Assembly (NCBI GenBank): GCA_965218055.1
Contig: CBDCKA010000001.1
Location: 1,183,850 to 1,247,849 of the forward strand
Reading direction: 5' to 3'
From: CBDBKE01 sp965218055
Lineage (GTDB): Bacteria > Acidobacteriota > Terriglobia > JAJPHL01 > JAPKYU01
DNA length: 64,000 bases
Shown here: positions 41,675 to 50,590 of the stretch, piece by piece
How positions within the stretch are numbered: position 1 is the stretch's first letter
How the letters are laid out: each line of letters starts with the position of its first letter
Notes under the pieces: model-generated
What the model saw: the letters and a program-made list of their open reading frames with translations, nothing else
The model's database searches: none
Told to the model about the DNA's origin: nothing
Program-made: the position numbers and the translations under genes

Positions 41675-43459
41675 ATGCGGTTTGCGTTTCCCCTTTACCT
41701 GCTCATTGGTTTGGCTGTCGCCCTGCTGGGTGGGGGTCTTCTAAGACAGAGTTTGGCGCAGGGCGTCGCCGTGAGTTCAGCGACTGCCCGGCCACCCAGA
41801 CCGCTCCCACCGGGCGTGAAGGCCCCGCTAGTCAACTACAAGGACCTGGCCCGGCAGGCTGGCCTGACGGGAATCAACATTTCCGGCGCTGCGCAGAACA
41901 TAAACTGGATTGTGGAAACCACCGGCACGGGCGTCGCGCTGTTGGACTACGACAACGACGACCTGCTCGACATCCTGCTGGTCAATGCGGATCGCTTTGA
42001 AAGTACTGGCCCGTCGCCGCGCCACTACCTTTACCGCAACCTCGGAAATCTGAAATTTGAGGAGGTCACTGAAAAAGCCGGCTTGGTCCACACCGGCTGG
42101 GCGCAAGGCGTTTGCGCCGGCGACGTAAACAACGACGGCTACGCTGACCTTCTGATCACACACTGGGGCAACAACGTACTGTATCGCAACCAGGGTGATG
42201 GGACGTTCCAGGATGAAACCAAGGCTCGAGGGTTGTCTCGGCCGACGCGGCGCTGGAGCACCGGCTGCTCGTTCTTTGATTACGATCGCGATGGGGACCT
42301 CGACCTGTTCGTCGTCAATTACCTGGAGTTCGATCGCGACTCCCTCCCCCCGCCGGGCAAGAACAACAACTGCATGTGGAAAGGCTTTCCGGTGATTTGC
42401 GGCCCGCGGGGGCTGCCGCCGGAGACCATGTCGCTCTACGAAAACAACGGCCGCGGGGTTTTTACTGACGTCTCAAAGGAAGCCAAGGTCGCCGGGCCAA
42501 AGGAATTCTATGGATTCACAGCGCTGAGCGGCGACTTCGACAACGACGGCTGGCCTGACATGTATGTGGCCTGTGACTCCACCCCCAGCCTGCTCTATCG
42601 CAACCGCCGCGACGGCACCTTCGAAGAGGTCGGCGTGTATTCAGGCACCGCCTATAACGAGGACGGCCAGTCGCAGGCCGGCATGGGTACGGCCGCCGGC
42701 GACTATGACCGGGACGGTCACCTGGACATCTTGAAGACCAACTTCTCCGACGACATCCCGAATCTGTACCGCAACCTCGGAGACGGCAACTTCACCGAGG
42801 TGACGGTGGGGGCCGGACTAGGGATCCATACCAAGTTTCTCGGGTGGGGCGCGGCCTTTTTGGACTTCGACCAGGACGGGTGGAAGGACATTTTCATCGC
42901 CAACGGGCACACCTATCCGGGGGTGGATCAGTTGCCCATTGGCGAGAGATACCACCAGAAGCGCTTGCTCTACTGGAACCGAGGCGACAAGCAGTTCTTC
43001 GACGTCTCCCTGCAAGCTGGAGAGGGCATAGTGGCAGAACACGCCTCTCGGGGCATCGCAGTGGGCGATCTGGATAACGACGGGGACCTGGAGATCGTCG
43101 TCGTCAACATGCACGAAGCCCCGTCGCTGCTCAAGAATTTCGGGGAGAAAGGCAACGGATTGCTGGTGCGCGCCCTCCATGGCTCCGGCCGCGACGCGGT
43201 CGGAGCGCGCCTCACACTGACGTCAAGAGGGAAAAAACAGGTCGACGAGGTGCGCAGCGGCGGCTACCACATTTCGCAAGGGGATTTCCGCGTCCACTTC
43301 GGGCTCGGGGCCGAAACCAAAGCGGACCTCACTATCCGCTGGCCGGAAGGCAAGCTCGAATCCTTTAAGGACATTCCCGCCGGGCGTCTGACCGTGATTC
43401 AGGAAGGCAAAGGTATCGTCGAAAGCCGGCCCTTGCGACCGAGCAAGAACGGGAACTGA
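41675..43459 (+). CDS. CRTAC1-family protein with FG-GAP/VCBS repeats and ASPIC/UnbV domain
   Basis: A 594-residue exported protein. Signal peptide FPLYLLIGLAVALLGGGLL. At least six FG-GAP/VCBS calcium-binding repeats follow, each with a DxDxDGxxD core: LLDYDNDDLLDILLVN, DVNNDGYADLLITHWG, FFDYDRDGDLDLFVVN, DFDNDGWPDMYVACD, DYDRDGHLDILKTNF and DFDQDGWKDIFIANG. A C-terminal ASPIC/UnbV domain ends it (LHGSGRDAVGARLTLTSRG, VHFGLGAETKADLTIRWPEGKLESF). Such proteins are abundant in Acidobacteria and Planctomycetes, are presumed to be surface adhesion or carbohydrate-binding proteins, and often sit near TPR genes. A broken paralogue lies just upstream. Confidence 0.9.
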   Translation: MRFAFPLYLLIGLAVALLGGGLLRQSLAQGVAVSSATARPPRPLPPGVKAPLVNYKDLARQAGLTGINISGAAQNINWIVETTGTGVALLDYDNDDLLDILLVNADRFESTGPSPRHYLYRNLGNLKFEEVTEKAGLVHTGWAQGVCAGDVNNDGYADLLITHWGNNVLYRNQGDGTFQDETKARGLSRPTRRWSTGCSFFDYDRDGDLDLFVVNYLEFDRDSLPPPGKNNNCMWKGFPVICGPRGLPPETMSLYENNGRGVFTDVSKEAKVAGPKEFYGFTALSGDFDNDGWPDMYVACDSTPSLLYRNRRDGTFEEVGVYSGTAYNEDGQSQAGMGTAAGDYDRDGHLDILKTNFSDDIPNLYRNLGDGNFTEVTVGAGLGIHTKFLGWGAAFLDFDQDGWKDIFIANGHTYPGVDQLPIGERYHQKRLLYWNRGDKQFFDVSLQAGEGIVAEHASRGIAVGDLDNDGDLEIVVVNMHEAPSLLKNFGEKGNGLLVRALHGSGRDAVGARLTLTSRGKKQVDEVRSGGYHISQGDFRVHFGLGAETKADLTIRWPEGKLESFKDIPAGRLTVIQEGKGIVESRPLRPSKNGN

Positions 43460-43475
43460 TCCCTCCCACCCCTTG

Positions 43476-43503
43476 CCCTGTGCTACACTCCCTGTGCTAC
43501 GTT
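43476..43503 (+). repeat. 14-base tandem repeat downstream of the CRTAC1 gene
   Basis: CCCTGTGCTACACT (43476-43489) is followed directly by CCCTGTGCTACGTT (43490-43503). The rest of 43504-43685 shows nothing supportable. Confidence 0.6.
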
Positions 43504-43685
43504 CATTGTGTGGCGAAGCCCATGCCAGGTCGAAAAGCGTGAGATTCTCCGGCTGGCATGTGGTGTCCGTTTTAGTTTCCATTTTTGAATTGGGCCATGG
43601 CCTTCGGAACAGACCACAGGCCTAATGGACTTAGGAGCAAACAGCTACGTTCTTCTGTTCCTGATAAATGAAGACATACCGGAGA

Positions 43686-43760
<75 letters not shown>

Positions 43761-43813
43761 TTTTCAATAGGTTACGGGCCAGCTTGGTGCAGCGTGCTCC
43801 AAAATGCTCCATT

Positions 43814-44890
43814 TCAGTTGAGCAGAACCGATTCCAGCCTGTTGACAGCCTCCCAGCGCCGTTCCAGCCCGGCATGCGTGTAAACGTTCAGATTTACGTC
43901 TAGGGTGTGCCCCATCTGTTCGGCCACGATCTTTGGGTCCACAGCCAAGCCATTCATCAGTGACGCGTGCGTGCGCCGCATCACCTGAAAATTGACCCAG
44001 CCGAGCCTCGCCTCTTCGAGCTTCGGGCGAATTTGGCGCCGCCAGAGGTTGTCCCGTCCGACGGCCGTCTTCGGGTTCTCTGACGGAAACACCCAAGCGG
44101 TCTCGCTCGTGTCCGGGGCGAGGGACCGCCATTCCCCAAAGTCCTCGGCTAGGCCGCCCGGCAGTGCGGCACGGCGGACCGAGTGCGAGGTTTTCGGGGA
44201 ATCGACATCTCCCCGGTACACCCGGCAACGGACGTCGGCGTAGTGGCTGAAAACACAGCCCCACCTCAGACCGAGGATCTCTCCTGGTCGGAGACCCGCA
44301 AGGATCGCCGACTTCACAATCAGCCGCTCCCTCAGATCGAGAACCGTGAAGCAGATCCTGACATCGTCAATCGCCATGAATCGCTTCTCGTACCTCTTCG
44401 CGTCGCGGGGTGTAAATAGCATCGCGGCGGGATTGCGCGCGAGATAACCCTCCGTAACCGCCATTCCGAAGATCTGCCGCAGGTCCCACCGGAGATGGCC
44501 CACGACGCTGTAGGACAGCCCGTCCTCAGCCTTGCGGTCAAGGAAGCCCTGGAGATCATCCCGGGTGAAGCTCCCCAGCGGGCGCGTCGCGAACTCCGAC
44601 AGAAGATGAAATTTGATGCGCTCTTCGTTCGTCATGATCGTCGATCGTTTCCATCGCCGCTCATGCCAAGGAAGAAACGTGTTTTCAACGAACCCCTTGA
44701 AGGGGCATTCCGGCGACGGTGAATTCGCGGCCGCGTTGATGAGGGCCAGAATCTCATCCAGCCGGATCCGGGCTTCGGACTTCGCCCCGCTGCCGAAGAC
44801 CTGTTTCCTGCGATGCCCGTTTTCCCACCACTGGCCGATCCACTTGCCTCGGACTTTCCTGAGACTTCCTTTCTGATACCGTCTTCGCAT
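43814..44890 (-). CDS. Tyrosine recombinase / site-specific integrase
   Basis: A 358-residue phage-type integrase. The N-terminal Arg-rich arm (MRRRYQKGSLRKVRGKWIGQWWENGHRR) is followed by a SAM-like core-binding domain (FLPWHERRWKRSTIMTNEERI, GSFTRDDLQGFLDRKAEDGLSYSVVGHLRWDLRQIF). The catalytic domain has the first Arg in AILAGLRPGEILGLRWG, the second Arg in FQVMRRTHASLMNG, His in EQMGHTLDVNLNVYTHAG and the nucleophilic Tyr in the same block. The usual HxxR His is Gln (QVMR). ATG 44890 has GGGAG at spacing 8; the GTG at 44908 is less likely. It excises and inserts the element at tRNA-Gly and probably works with the HTH protein upstream. Confidence 0.88.
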   Translation of the reverse strand: MRRRYQKGSLRKVRGKWIGQWWENGHRRKQVFGSGAKSEARIRLDEILALINAAANSPSPECPFKGFVENTFLPWHERRWKRSTIMTNEERIKFHLLSEFATRPLGSFTRDDLQGFLDRKAEDGLSYSVVGHLRWDLRQIFGMAVTEGYLARNPAAMLFTPRDAKRYEKRFMAIDDVRICFTVLDLRERLIVKSAILAGLRPGEILGLRWGCVFSHYADVRCRVYRGDVDSPKTSHSVRRAALPGGLAEDFGEWRSLAPDTSETAWVFPSENPKTAVGRDNLWRRQIRPKLEEARLGWVNFQVMRRTHASLMNGLAVDPKIVAEQMGHTLDVNLNVYTHAGLERRWEAVNRLESVLLN

Positions 44891-44904
44891 GAAAAAACTC
44901 CCTT

Positions 44905-45156
44905 TCACGCGTCCACGGCATTGACTTTCGGTGACGGCACCAGCATATCACACGAGTGTTGTTCACTCACCGATTTCCAATGCTCCAACGAGCTCCGCCG
45001 GACCAACTTGCGCCGCCCGATCCGGATGACTGGCAGCCTCATGACACCAGGGATTTGCCCGTCAAGCAGTTTGTAGACGTGCGCCTTGGAGCAGCGAAGG
45101 TCGGCCGCCACTTCGTCCGCAGTCATTACCGGATCACTAGGGAACTCGGTGGTCAT
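44905..45156 (-). CDS. Excisionase-like helix-turn-helix protein
   Basis: An 83-residue protein with a MerR/HTH_17-type winged helix: MTADEVAADLRCSKAHVYKLLDGQIPGVMRLPVIRIGRRKLVRRSSLEHW is the classical excisionase/AlpA-like pattern (recognition helix SKAHVYKLL, wing IPVIRIGRR-like). The stop lies 14 bases before the integrase start, so the two are probably one operon. It most likely acts as a recombination directionality factor. Starts at 45156 or 45126 are both possible. Confidence 0.75.
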   Translation of the reverse strand: MTTEFPSDPVMTADEVAADLRCSKAHVYKLLDGQIPGVMRLPVIRIGRRKLVRRSSLEHWKSVSEQHSCDMLVPSPKVNAVDA

Positions 45157-45279
45157 AAGTATGATCTCGTCGAAAAACAGACGCTGTTCAAGGTCTGTTA
45201 CCGGTGCCCACAGATCGCCTATGCCGTAAAGGCCGTAAAGACAGAGGCCGTTCGGAAGGCAATCGCTGCTGCTAGGAAA

Positions 45280-45612
45280 CTAGCGGCGGTTCGAATCGGC
45301 GTGGTGTTGGCCTCCAGACTCCAATCGCTGCTCGACGAAAACCAGGAGCACTTCTAGAGTCGACACCCGCAGGGCCAAGTCTTTGGAAATGAGACCGACC
45401 GCGTCGATCATCCGATACAGAACAAGTGCGAACAGGACGTGAGCTGCCACACTCGCGATCGATTTCCGTCCGTACCATATCAAGACGAGCGGTGGTGCGA
45501 GCCAGCTCTCATCACCGCTCGTTACTCCGGCCCACAACCGTTTCGGCCGAATAGATCCTGCTCCTGCCGCTTCAAAGTACAGGCTCCAGAATTGTTTCAG
45601 TGACTGCCACAT
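45280..45612 (-). CDS. Small hypothetical membrane protein of the element
   Basis: A 110-residue frame with two hydrophobic stretches (SWLAPPLVLIWYG and IASVAAHVLFALVLYRMIDAVGLI). It begins at ATG 45612, overlapping by 16 bases the 3' end of the frameshifted small gene (45597-45748), which favours translational coupling. No family recognised. It may be a transfer- or maintenance-related membrane peptide, but short length and lack of homologues leave doubt. Confidence 0.4.
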   Translation of the reverse strand: MWQSLKQFWSLYFEAAGAGSIRPKRLWAGVTSGDESWLAPPLVLIWYGRKSIASVAAHVLFALVLYRMIDAVGLISKDLALRVSTLEVLLVFVEQRLESGGQHHADSNRR

Positions 45613-45748
45613 TTCCGGAGTTCATCGCCGTCCTTGTAGAGACGCGAGAAGGTGACGTTGTGCCTCGAGTGCTCTTCGGTTCCATTGCGCCAAATCGTAG
45701 CCTGACGCGACCGATCCGGATTTCATCAACGGGTTTGGGGTTAGCCAT
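45597..45748 (-). pseudogene. Small conserved element protein, frameshifted
   Basis: Frame one reads MANPKPVDEIRIGRVR from ATG 45748. After one missing base in the AGG region, frame two continues ATIWRNGTEEHSRHN and VTFSRLYKDGDELRKCGSH, then stops. Together this matches a family of roughly 70-residue proteins from plasmids and integrated elements (N-terminal KPVDxIRIGxVxATIW, then HNVTFxRLYKDGDEW), recalled from general knowledge rather than a search. It also ends early, before the family's usual C-terminal SFGRDDLLxLAK segment. The length of 152 bases is consistent with a single deletion. Confidence 0.5.
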
Positions 45749-46186
45749 AATGTGTTTCCTCCTAAGAAGTTAAGGGTTTGTGAGCGTTGTCGCTCACCCG
45801 CGAATGGCGGCAACGGCCAAACCCGGACGCGGGAGGAACAGCGCCGCCCGAACTGGTGACGGGCAGCGCCGACAAAGGCAACTGCGAGTGACAGACGCCG
45901 AAGGCGAGCGGGAGCGTTCTGGCGCGAGCGTTGCGGCGGCGCCAACCGGACCCGGCGAAGGGAAGCGAAACAAGATGGCGCGACCCGTACCCGTTCTCCG
46001 GTCGGCGCAAAAGCAGGATTGGCGCAGCACCCGAGGGCTTGTCACCATTCCGGCTCGCCCGGTATTTCTCGATGAATGGAACGCGAAGCGGCCGACGCAA
46101 CCAGCTCCTTGCTAAAAGTGAGCGGCCCTCAAGCGCAAGTTTCATTTCAGCAGAAAGCCTCTCCGAGTCCGTTCTTTTTGGGCAAG
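45749..46186. other. GC-rich non-coding region with a hairpin
   Basis: 438 bases without a supported gene inside the element. A perfect 7-bp stem GTGAGCG/CGCTCAC with a 4-base loop lies at 45780-45797, upstream of the small conserved gene. Numerous GCGAGCG-like repeats occur between 45860 and 45960. Frames here are open only because of high GC. A replication, partition or regulatory function is possible but unproven. Confidence 0.35.
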
Positions 46187-46598
46187 TTAGCGGCGGCCCC
46201 ACAAGCCGAGTCCTCGCCTCCGCGCCTGTTCTTCAAGGTGAATGAACTCCTGTCGTTTTGAGAAGGGACGTCCCTCGGTAAGCGTGAGCGTAGCCCTCGC
46301 GGATGAGCCGGGCGTTGAAGTTGTCTCCATCCAGGTAGACGTAGCGAAGCAAGCAACCGTAGCGGTCGGCGGTATCGCCGGTGCGATCTCTTTCGAGAGC
46401 AACCGTCTTGCCTTCGAGATGCGCCTTGGTGAAGGCGCTGGCCTCGCGCCCGACATACTCGACCGCTTGGGTGCGGTGCTTCGTCTCCGGGGTGTCCACT
46501 CCGATGAGCCGAACGGTGTAACCCTTTCCCCTCGAACCAGACCCGGATGGTATCTCCATCAACCACCCGCTCAACTTGGCCCTGGGCCGAACTTGCAT
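46187..46598 (-). pseudogene. Thermonuclease (SNase-like) gene with frameshifts
   Basis: Pieces of a staphylococcal-nuclease-like protein lie in successive frames. Frame one has VERVVDGDTIRVWFEGKG. Frame two has YTVRLIGVDTPETKHRTQAVEYVGREAS, FTKAHLEGKTVALERDRTGDTADRYGCLLRYVYLDGDNFNARLIREGYAHAY. Frame three has FSKRQEFIHLEEQARRRGLGLWGRR. The catalytic set (Arg in VRLIGVDTPE, Asp, Glu, and Arg in ERDRTGDTADRYG) is preserved. Assembled, it would make about 135 residues, normal for the family. A likely ATG at 46598 sits 2 bases after the ATPase stop with GGGAGG upstream. Each shift is one base, so sequencing error is plausible. Confidence 0.7.
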
Positions 46599-46600
46599 CG

Positions 46601-47560
46601 TCAAACCTCCCGCCCCGCAATTCTTTGAATGTCCCATTGATTTTCCTTGACTTCGTAGCCCCGCACAAAAGCGGCTTCTTCCACGAACCGACGTCCCTCT
46701 CGCCGGGTCATGTGAATGACCATAGCGATGCCGTCCACCACGCCCCGGCAGGTCACCTCCCAGGGAAGCTCACCGCCGCCCTGCATGGCGCAACTGGCGA
46801 TGCGCGACAAGGCCGACTCGGCGTTGTTGGCGTGTACGGTGGTGAGCGAACCCCCGTGGCCTGTATTGAGGGCTTGCAATAGATCAGCGGCCTCGCCGCC
46901 CCGGACCTCGCCCACGACGATGTGATCCGGGCGGTGACGCAGCGCGTGGCGTACCAAGTCCCGGATCGTCACCGCTCCTTCCTGTAATCCGCGAGCCTCG
47001 AAGCGGACGCAATTCGAGCGCTCGATGCGAAGCTCCAGCGTGTCCTCGATGGCGACGATGCGCTCGTCATCGGGTAGTAGTTCGATCAGCGCATTGAGCA
47101 GTGTGGTCTTGCCCGATCCAGTGCCGCCTGAAACCAGGATATTGCGCCGCGAGCGCAACACTCGCTCCGCTTCCGCTCGCACGTTTTTAGGAAGTGCACC
47201 TTGCGTCACGAGATCATCCGCCGAGAACGCCCGCTTGCCAAAGCGCCGCATGGTGATCGCCACCGTGGGGCTCGCGGACGGAACACAGATGGCAACCCGC
47301 GAGCCGTCGTCCAGGCGCGCATCGACAATCGGCGAGCTCGCCGGGTCCAAGCCCAAAGGACGGGCGATGTGGATGGCCGCCCGCAATAGGGCCGATTCGT
47401 CCAGGTCCGGCGCGTCATGTGCCGTCAACCGCCCGGCCCGCTCGACCCAGACATTGCCGGGGCCGTTAATCATGATCTCGCTGACTTCGGAATCTTCCAG
47501 GGCGCTTTCCAATCCCGGTAGAAACGGTTTCAGGTGTTCCAGTCCACTCGCGGCGCTCAT
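46601..47560 (-). CDS. VirB11/TrbB-like secretion ATPase
   Basis: A 319-residue ATPase of the VirB11/TrbB/CpaF family. The N-terminal domain contains VSEIMINGPGNVWVERAGRLTAHDAPDLDE, followed by Walker A GGTGSGKTTLLNALIELLPDDERIVAIEDTLEL (the Asp box IEDTLEL included), His box HALRHRPDHIVVGEVRGGEAADLLQALNTGHGGSLTTVHANN, and C-terminal DGIAMVIHMTRREGRRFV. It would form a hexamer at the base of a type IV secretion channel. ATG 47560 overlaps the true stop of the coupling-protein gene as ATGA and has AGGAGG upstream; the start at 47587 would overlap further. No other VirB genes are in the window. Confidence 0.88.
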   Translation of the reverse strand: MSAASGLEHLKPFLPGLESALEDSEVSEIMINGPGNVWVERAGRLTAHDAPDLDESALLRAAIHIARPLGLDPASSPIVDARLDDGSRVAICVPSASPTVAITMRRFGKRAFSADDLVTQGALPKNVRAEAERVLRSRRNILVSGGTGSGKTTLLNALIELLPDDERIVAIEDTLELRIERSNCVRFEARGLQEGAVTIRDLVRHALRHRPDHIVVGEVRGGEAADLLQALNTGHGGSLTTVHANNAESALSRIASCAMQGGGELPWEVTCRGVVDGIAMVIHMTRREGRRFVEEAAFVRGYEVKENQWDIQRIAGREV

Positions 47561-49685
47561 AATCTGCCCGCCTCCTTCGCTCTCCAATAGGAATAATCTA
47601 GGGGCAGATAGTGAGGCTTGAGGTAGACCCGTCGCGGTTCAAGCGACTGCGACCCGTCATAGGGCAGACAGATCGCTTGACAGTTCGAGAGCAGCGCGAA
47701 GTCTCGCGGGTGAAACACGGCCTCGCGTTGCTCCCGGAAAGACTTGGTAGCGCCGATGCTGCCCCCGCCTCCCCCGGCGCGGCCTGAGAGCGGGGAGACT
47801 TCCGCCCGTTGGAGGTCTCGCTGATCGTGTAGGATCCCTTGATCTTCGCCACCTGCCCGCACATTTCGCTTGCAATCTTGGCGCTGGCGTCGTCGCTCAG
47901 AGACAGGAAAATCCGTGTGCGGAGCGTCTGCAACAGCGACCGCCAAGCTTCCGAGCTTCCCAACACGGAGCGAAGCGAGGAAATAGATTGCGTGGCGACA
48001 ATCGGGATGCAGCGGCATTGCCGCGTCAGCGCAAAAGATTTCTCATCGCCCGATGGATCGTCCTCACCCACCGAAGCGAAGGCTTGATATTCGTCACAGA
48101 TAAAGACGGCGGGCCGGAAATAGACCCCCGGCGACTCCTTCATCTTGGTCGGGCGCATGAGAAGCGCCTGTAGCCAGGCGTTCTTGAGCATCACGCCCAC
48201 GGCGCGGGCCAGCGCCGGGTTCGATCCTGCGGGCATGTTCAATGCCAGCACCTTACCCCTTTCGATCAATTCATAGAGCGGGGGCAGGTGTCGCGGCCCG
48301 GCGATTCGTTCCTCTTCGACGGAAGGAATCGACGTGGGCGCGGGTTTGTCTCCTTCCCCGCCGTCCGGCTTCTTGTTCGGCTCCCGGGCTTGTTCCCCGG
48401 CCCGCTTCGCGGCCCTGGCTTGAACTGCAATGGCTTGCGGATCGTCGGGGACTTCCGGCGGCCCCGGACAAAACACCTTCGCCACATCCGGCATATCGAA
48501 CATGGCAAGGAATACCGAAACCCCCTCCACAATCGAGGACTTCACTTTGTTGTCCAGCGTTTGCCAGTCGTTGACAAACCAGCGCTTCACCGCCTCCACC
48601 CGTTCTCTCACCTCGTCTCCGGGTCCAGGGTCCCAAACCACCCGGTAGGTCAGCTTGAGTTCGTCCAGTTTTTTGAGCATGGGGCGGGAGTAGGCGGCCC
48701 GCACTTCCTCCGTTCCCGGTATGTCTTTCCATAGCCATTCAGCCAAGGTCATGATGTGGGCTTGGTATACGACCTCCGGAATGAAAACCGTGCCTCTGTT
48801 CAACTCGTCGCTCCACGCTTCGGCTTGCTCGATCTTGGCCGCGAAAAGGTCCGGGTCGATGGCGCAGCGGTAGACCTGCTGCAACGTCACCCACCGCTCC
48901 GGGAAGATTCGGTGAAGCTCGATGATCCAGCGGACCAGGTTGGTATAGGCTTGCTGCCAGAACGGTTCCTTGCCCTTCCCGAATAGCTGGTTGAGAAGGC
49001 TCGAAACGGTGTAGGCCAGCGAGTAGGAATCGAGCCACCAGGCCGAGAGCGGGTTCCATTGCCAGCGCCCATTCATGCCAAGCTCGATGTAGTCTTTTCC
49101 CCGTCCCGCGTCGATCAGAATTTGGCGGATGTCGTGACAGAAATCTCCCTTGACTTCAAGCATGAGCGCCGCCGCCCGCATCTGTGGATTCGCCGCTTGC
49201 CAGGAGAGAAGCTGCTTGGCGAAGGGGTGCACACAAGCCGAGGTCTTGCCGGACCCGACGGCTCCGAAAATCGCCACGCCGGTATACAGCCCGCGCTCCG
49301 GGATCGTGAGCCAGGAGGGATTGAAAATCTCCCGCGCCTCGACCGGGTGATGGACCTCCCCGATCACGATGGCCGGGGACTTTTGTTGGGTTGAAAGCGG
49401 CCAGGTCGGGAGCGCCCCAAAGGGCGCAAAATCCCGCCGCCGCGATTCCAGCCAGACCTTCCAAACGGACATGAGAATGAGGCCCGCGAGCATGACGGCG
49501 ACGAAAGGCGAAGCGTAGTACCAGAGCATCACCCAGCCGTAGAAGTTCGGGGTGTGATAGTCCATGAGATCGAGCAGCGGACTCTCCCCTAGCATGGGGA
49601 AGGGACGGCGGACAAAGCTCCACAGGGCGTACCCCAGCCCGCCGAAAAACAGAAGGATGTGAGGAATGAAGCGCCTCCATTTCAT
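47557..49685 (-). CDS. VirD4/TraD-like type IV coupling protein (frameshift near 3' end)
   Basis: About 709 residues if corrected. Two N-terminal membrane segments (FIPHILLFFGGLGYALWSFV, SPFVAVMLAGLILMSVWKVWL) precede the nucleotide-binding domain. Walker A is GVAIFGAVGSGKTSACVHPFAKQLL and Walker B is PAVFICDEYQAFASVGEDD, followed by ALTRQCRCIPIVATQSISSLRSVLG and LRTRIFLSLSDDASAKIASEMCGQVAKI. Near 47762-47775, in C-runs, a base is missing. The correct C-terminus is in another frame (FREQREAVFHPRDFALLSNCQAICLPYDG, YLKPHYLPLDYSYWR) and ends at a TGA overlapping the ATPase start (ATGA), which supports the correction. ATG 49685 begins the first membrane segment. It delivers DNA to the conjugation channel. 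Confidence 0.85.
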
Positions 49686-50101
49686 AGAGTCCGTTTCCCT
49701 TCTTTCATCGCCCCGCCTTGGGGCGCTCTTCCGAGCCTTCCCGCAGGGATCAATGAGGACGATAGCGACCCTCATGGGGGGGGCAGGAACGGTGTGCCGC
49801 AACGCACCGCTGCTGGGGCCACATGACCCCCCGCTTTTGGGGGGGTCGCTATCGTCCCCCTTTGTTTTTCTCGCTCGGCACAGCGGGGGTCGATGAGTAT
49901 GGTATAACCACAACAGACTGAGAGAGATATGGGAATAGGGCTTTGTCACACCTTCGTCCCGAATCTTGTCACGCCCCCCCTTTGTCCCTGTAACAAAAAA
50001 TAAGCGGTCATTTGTGGCATGAAAACCCCCTCGATTTAGCCTCCCCGGGCGCACCTTCTCGCGGAGTATTGATTTATATAGCATTTGATATATATGGCCC
50101 C
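49686..50101. promoter_or_regulatory. Transfer-gene leader region with large nested inverted repeat
   Basis: 416 bases upstream of the coupling-protein gene without a gene. The outer arms GAGGACGATAGCGACCC (49755-49771) and GGGTCGCTATCGTCCCC (49843-49859) pair in 16 of 17 positions. Between them lie a G-run (49776-49783) facing a C-run near 49826-49832 and a small GGTGTG/CGCACC hairpin at about 49791-49808. Further out, TTGTCAC occurs twice (around 49943 and 49972) and an AT-rich stretch TGATTTATATAGCATTTGAT lies near 50070. The structure could be an origin of transfer, an attenuator or a hairpin regulating the transfer genes. Confidence 0.45.
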
Positions 50102-50525
50102 TCATACCGGGACCGCAAACCGGGTTGCCCGGTACGTCGAACACTCGTCAATCTTAACCCCTTCCGCTAGGTTAGCCTCCGGGAGTTTTTCAAGCTCGAA
50201 CCACCGCTCCCTGGCCGGGTGCCACCCTCCCCGCTGCTCCAAAAATTCGTGATCGCACCGCAGCATCCCATCTTTGATCGCCGCGATCTCCTGCTTCACC
50301 GACATGCCGGTTCCATCCTTCTCCGGTGCCGCCGCCCATACCCTTAGCACCCGATCCGCCCGCTCAATGGGTTCATGTTCGGCGGCAATGGCAACCACTC
50401 GGACCTGTCGTCCCTTGGCGCGGATCGCATCCCAAAGCGGAACATGCGCGGCTCCCCATGTGTTGAGTTCACCGGTGCTCTCCCGGCCTGGATCGACATA
50501 GGCAAAGGTGACAGTTTCTTCAGCT
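50102..50525 (-). pseudogene. Hypothetical element gene truncated at its 5' end by the IS
   Basis: The frame runs from near the IS element to a stop at 50102. It reads EETVTFAYVDPGRESTGELN and TWGAAHVPLWDAIRAKGRQVRVVAIAAEHEPIERADRVL, followed by RVWAAAPEKDGTGMSVKQEIAAIKDGMLRCDHEFLEQRGGWHPARERW. No proper start exists on the IS side, so the 5' part was probably removed by the insertion; a GTG at 50398 is only an internal codon. The composition is protein-like, but I do not recognise the family. Position next to the transfer genes suggests a replication or mobilisation protein. Confidence 0.5.
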
Positions 50526-50590
50526 AACCTCCAACGTCAATATCGATACTGGTTGCAGCATCAATCGGAGCGTTCGGAGGCGTAAACCCA

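Noticed and set aside
49686..50144. 459-base N-terminal extension of the coupling protein
   Set aside because: The extension spans the large inverted repeat and shows no family similarity; the first membrane segment begins at ATG 49685.
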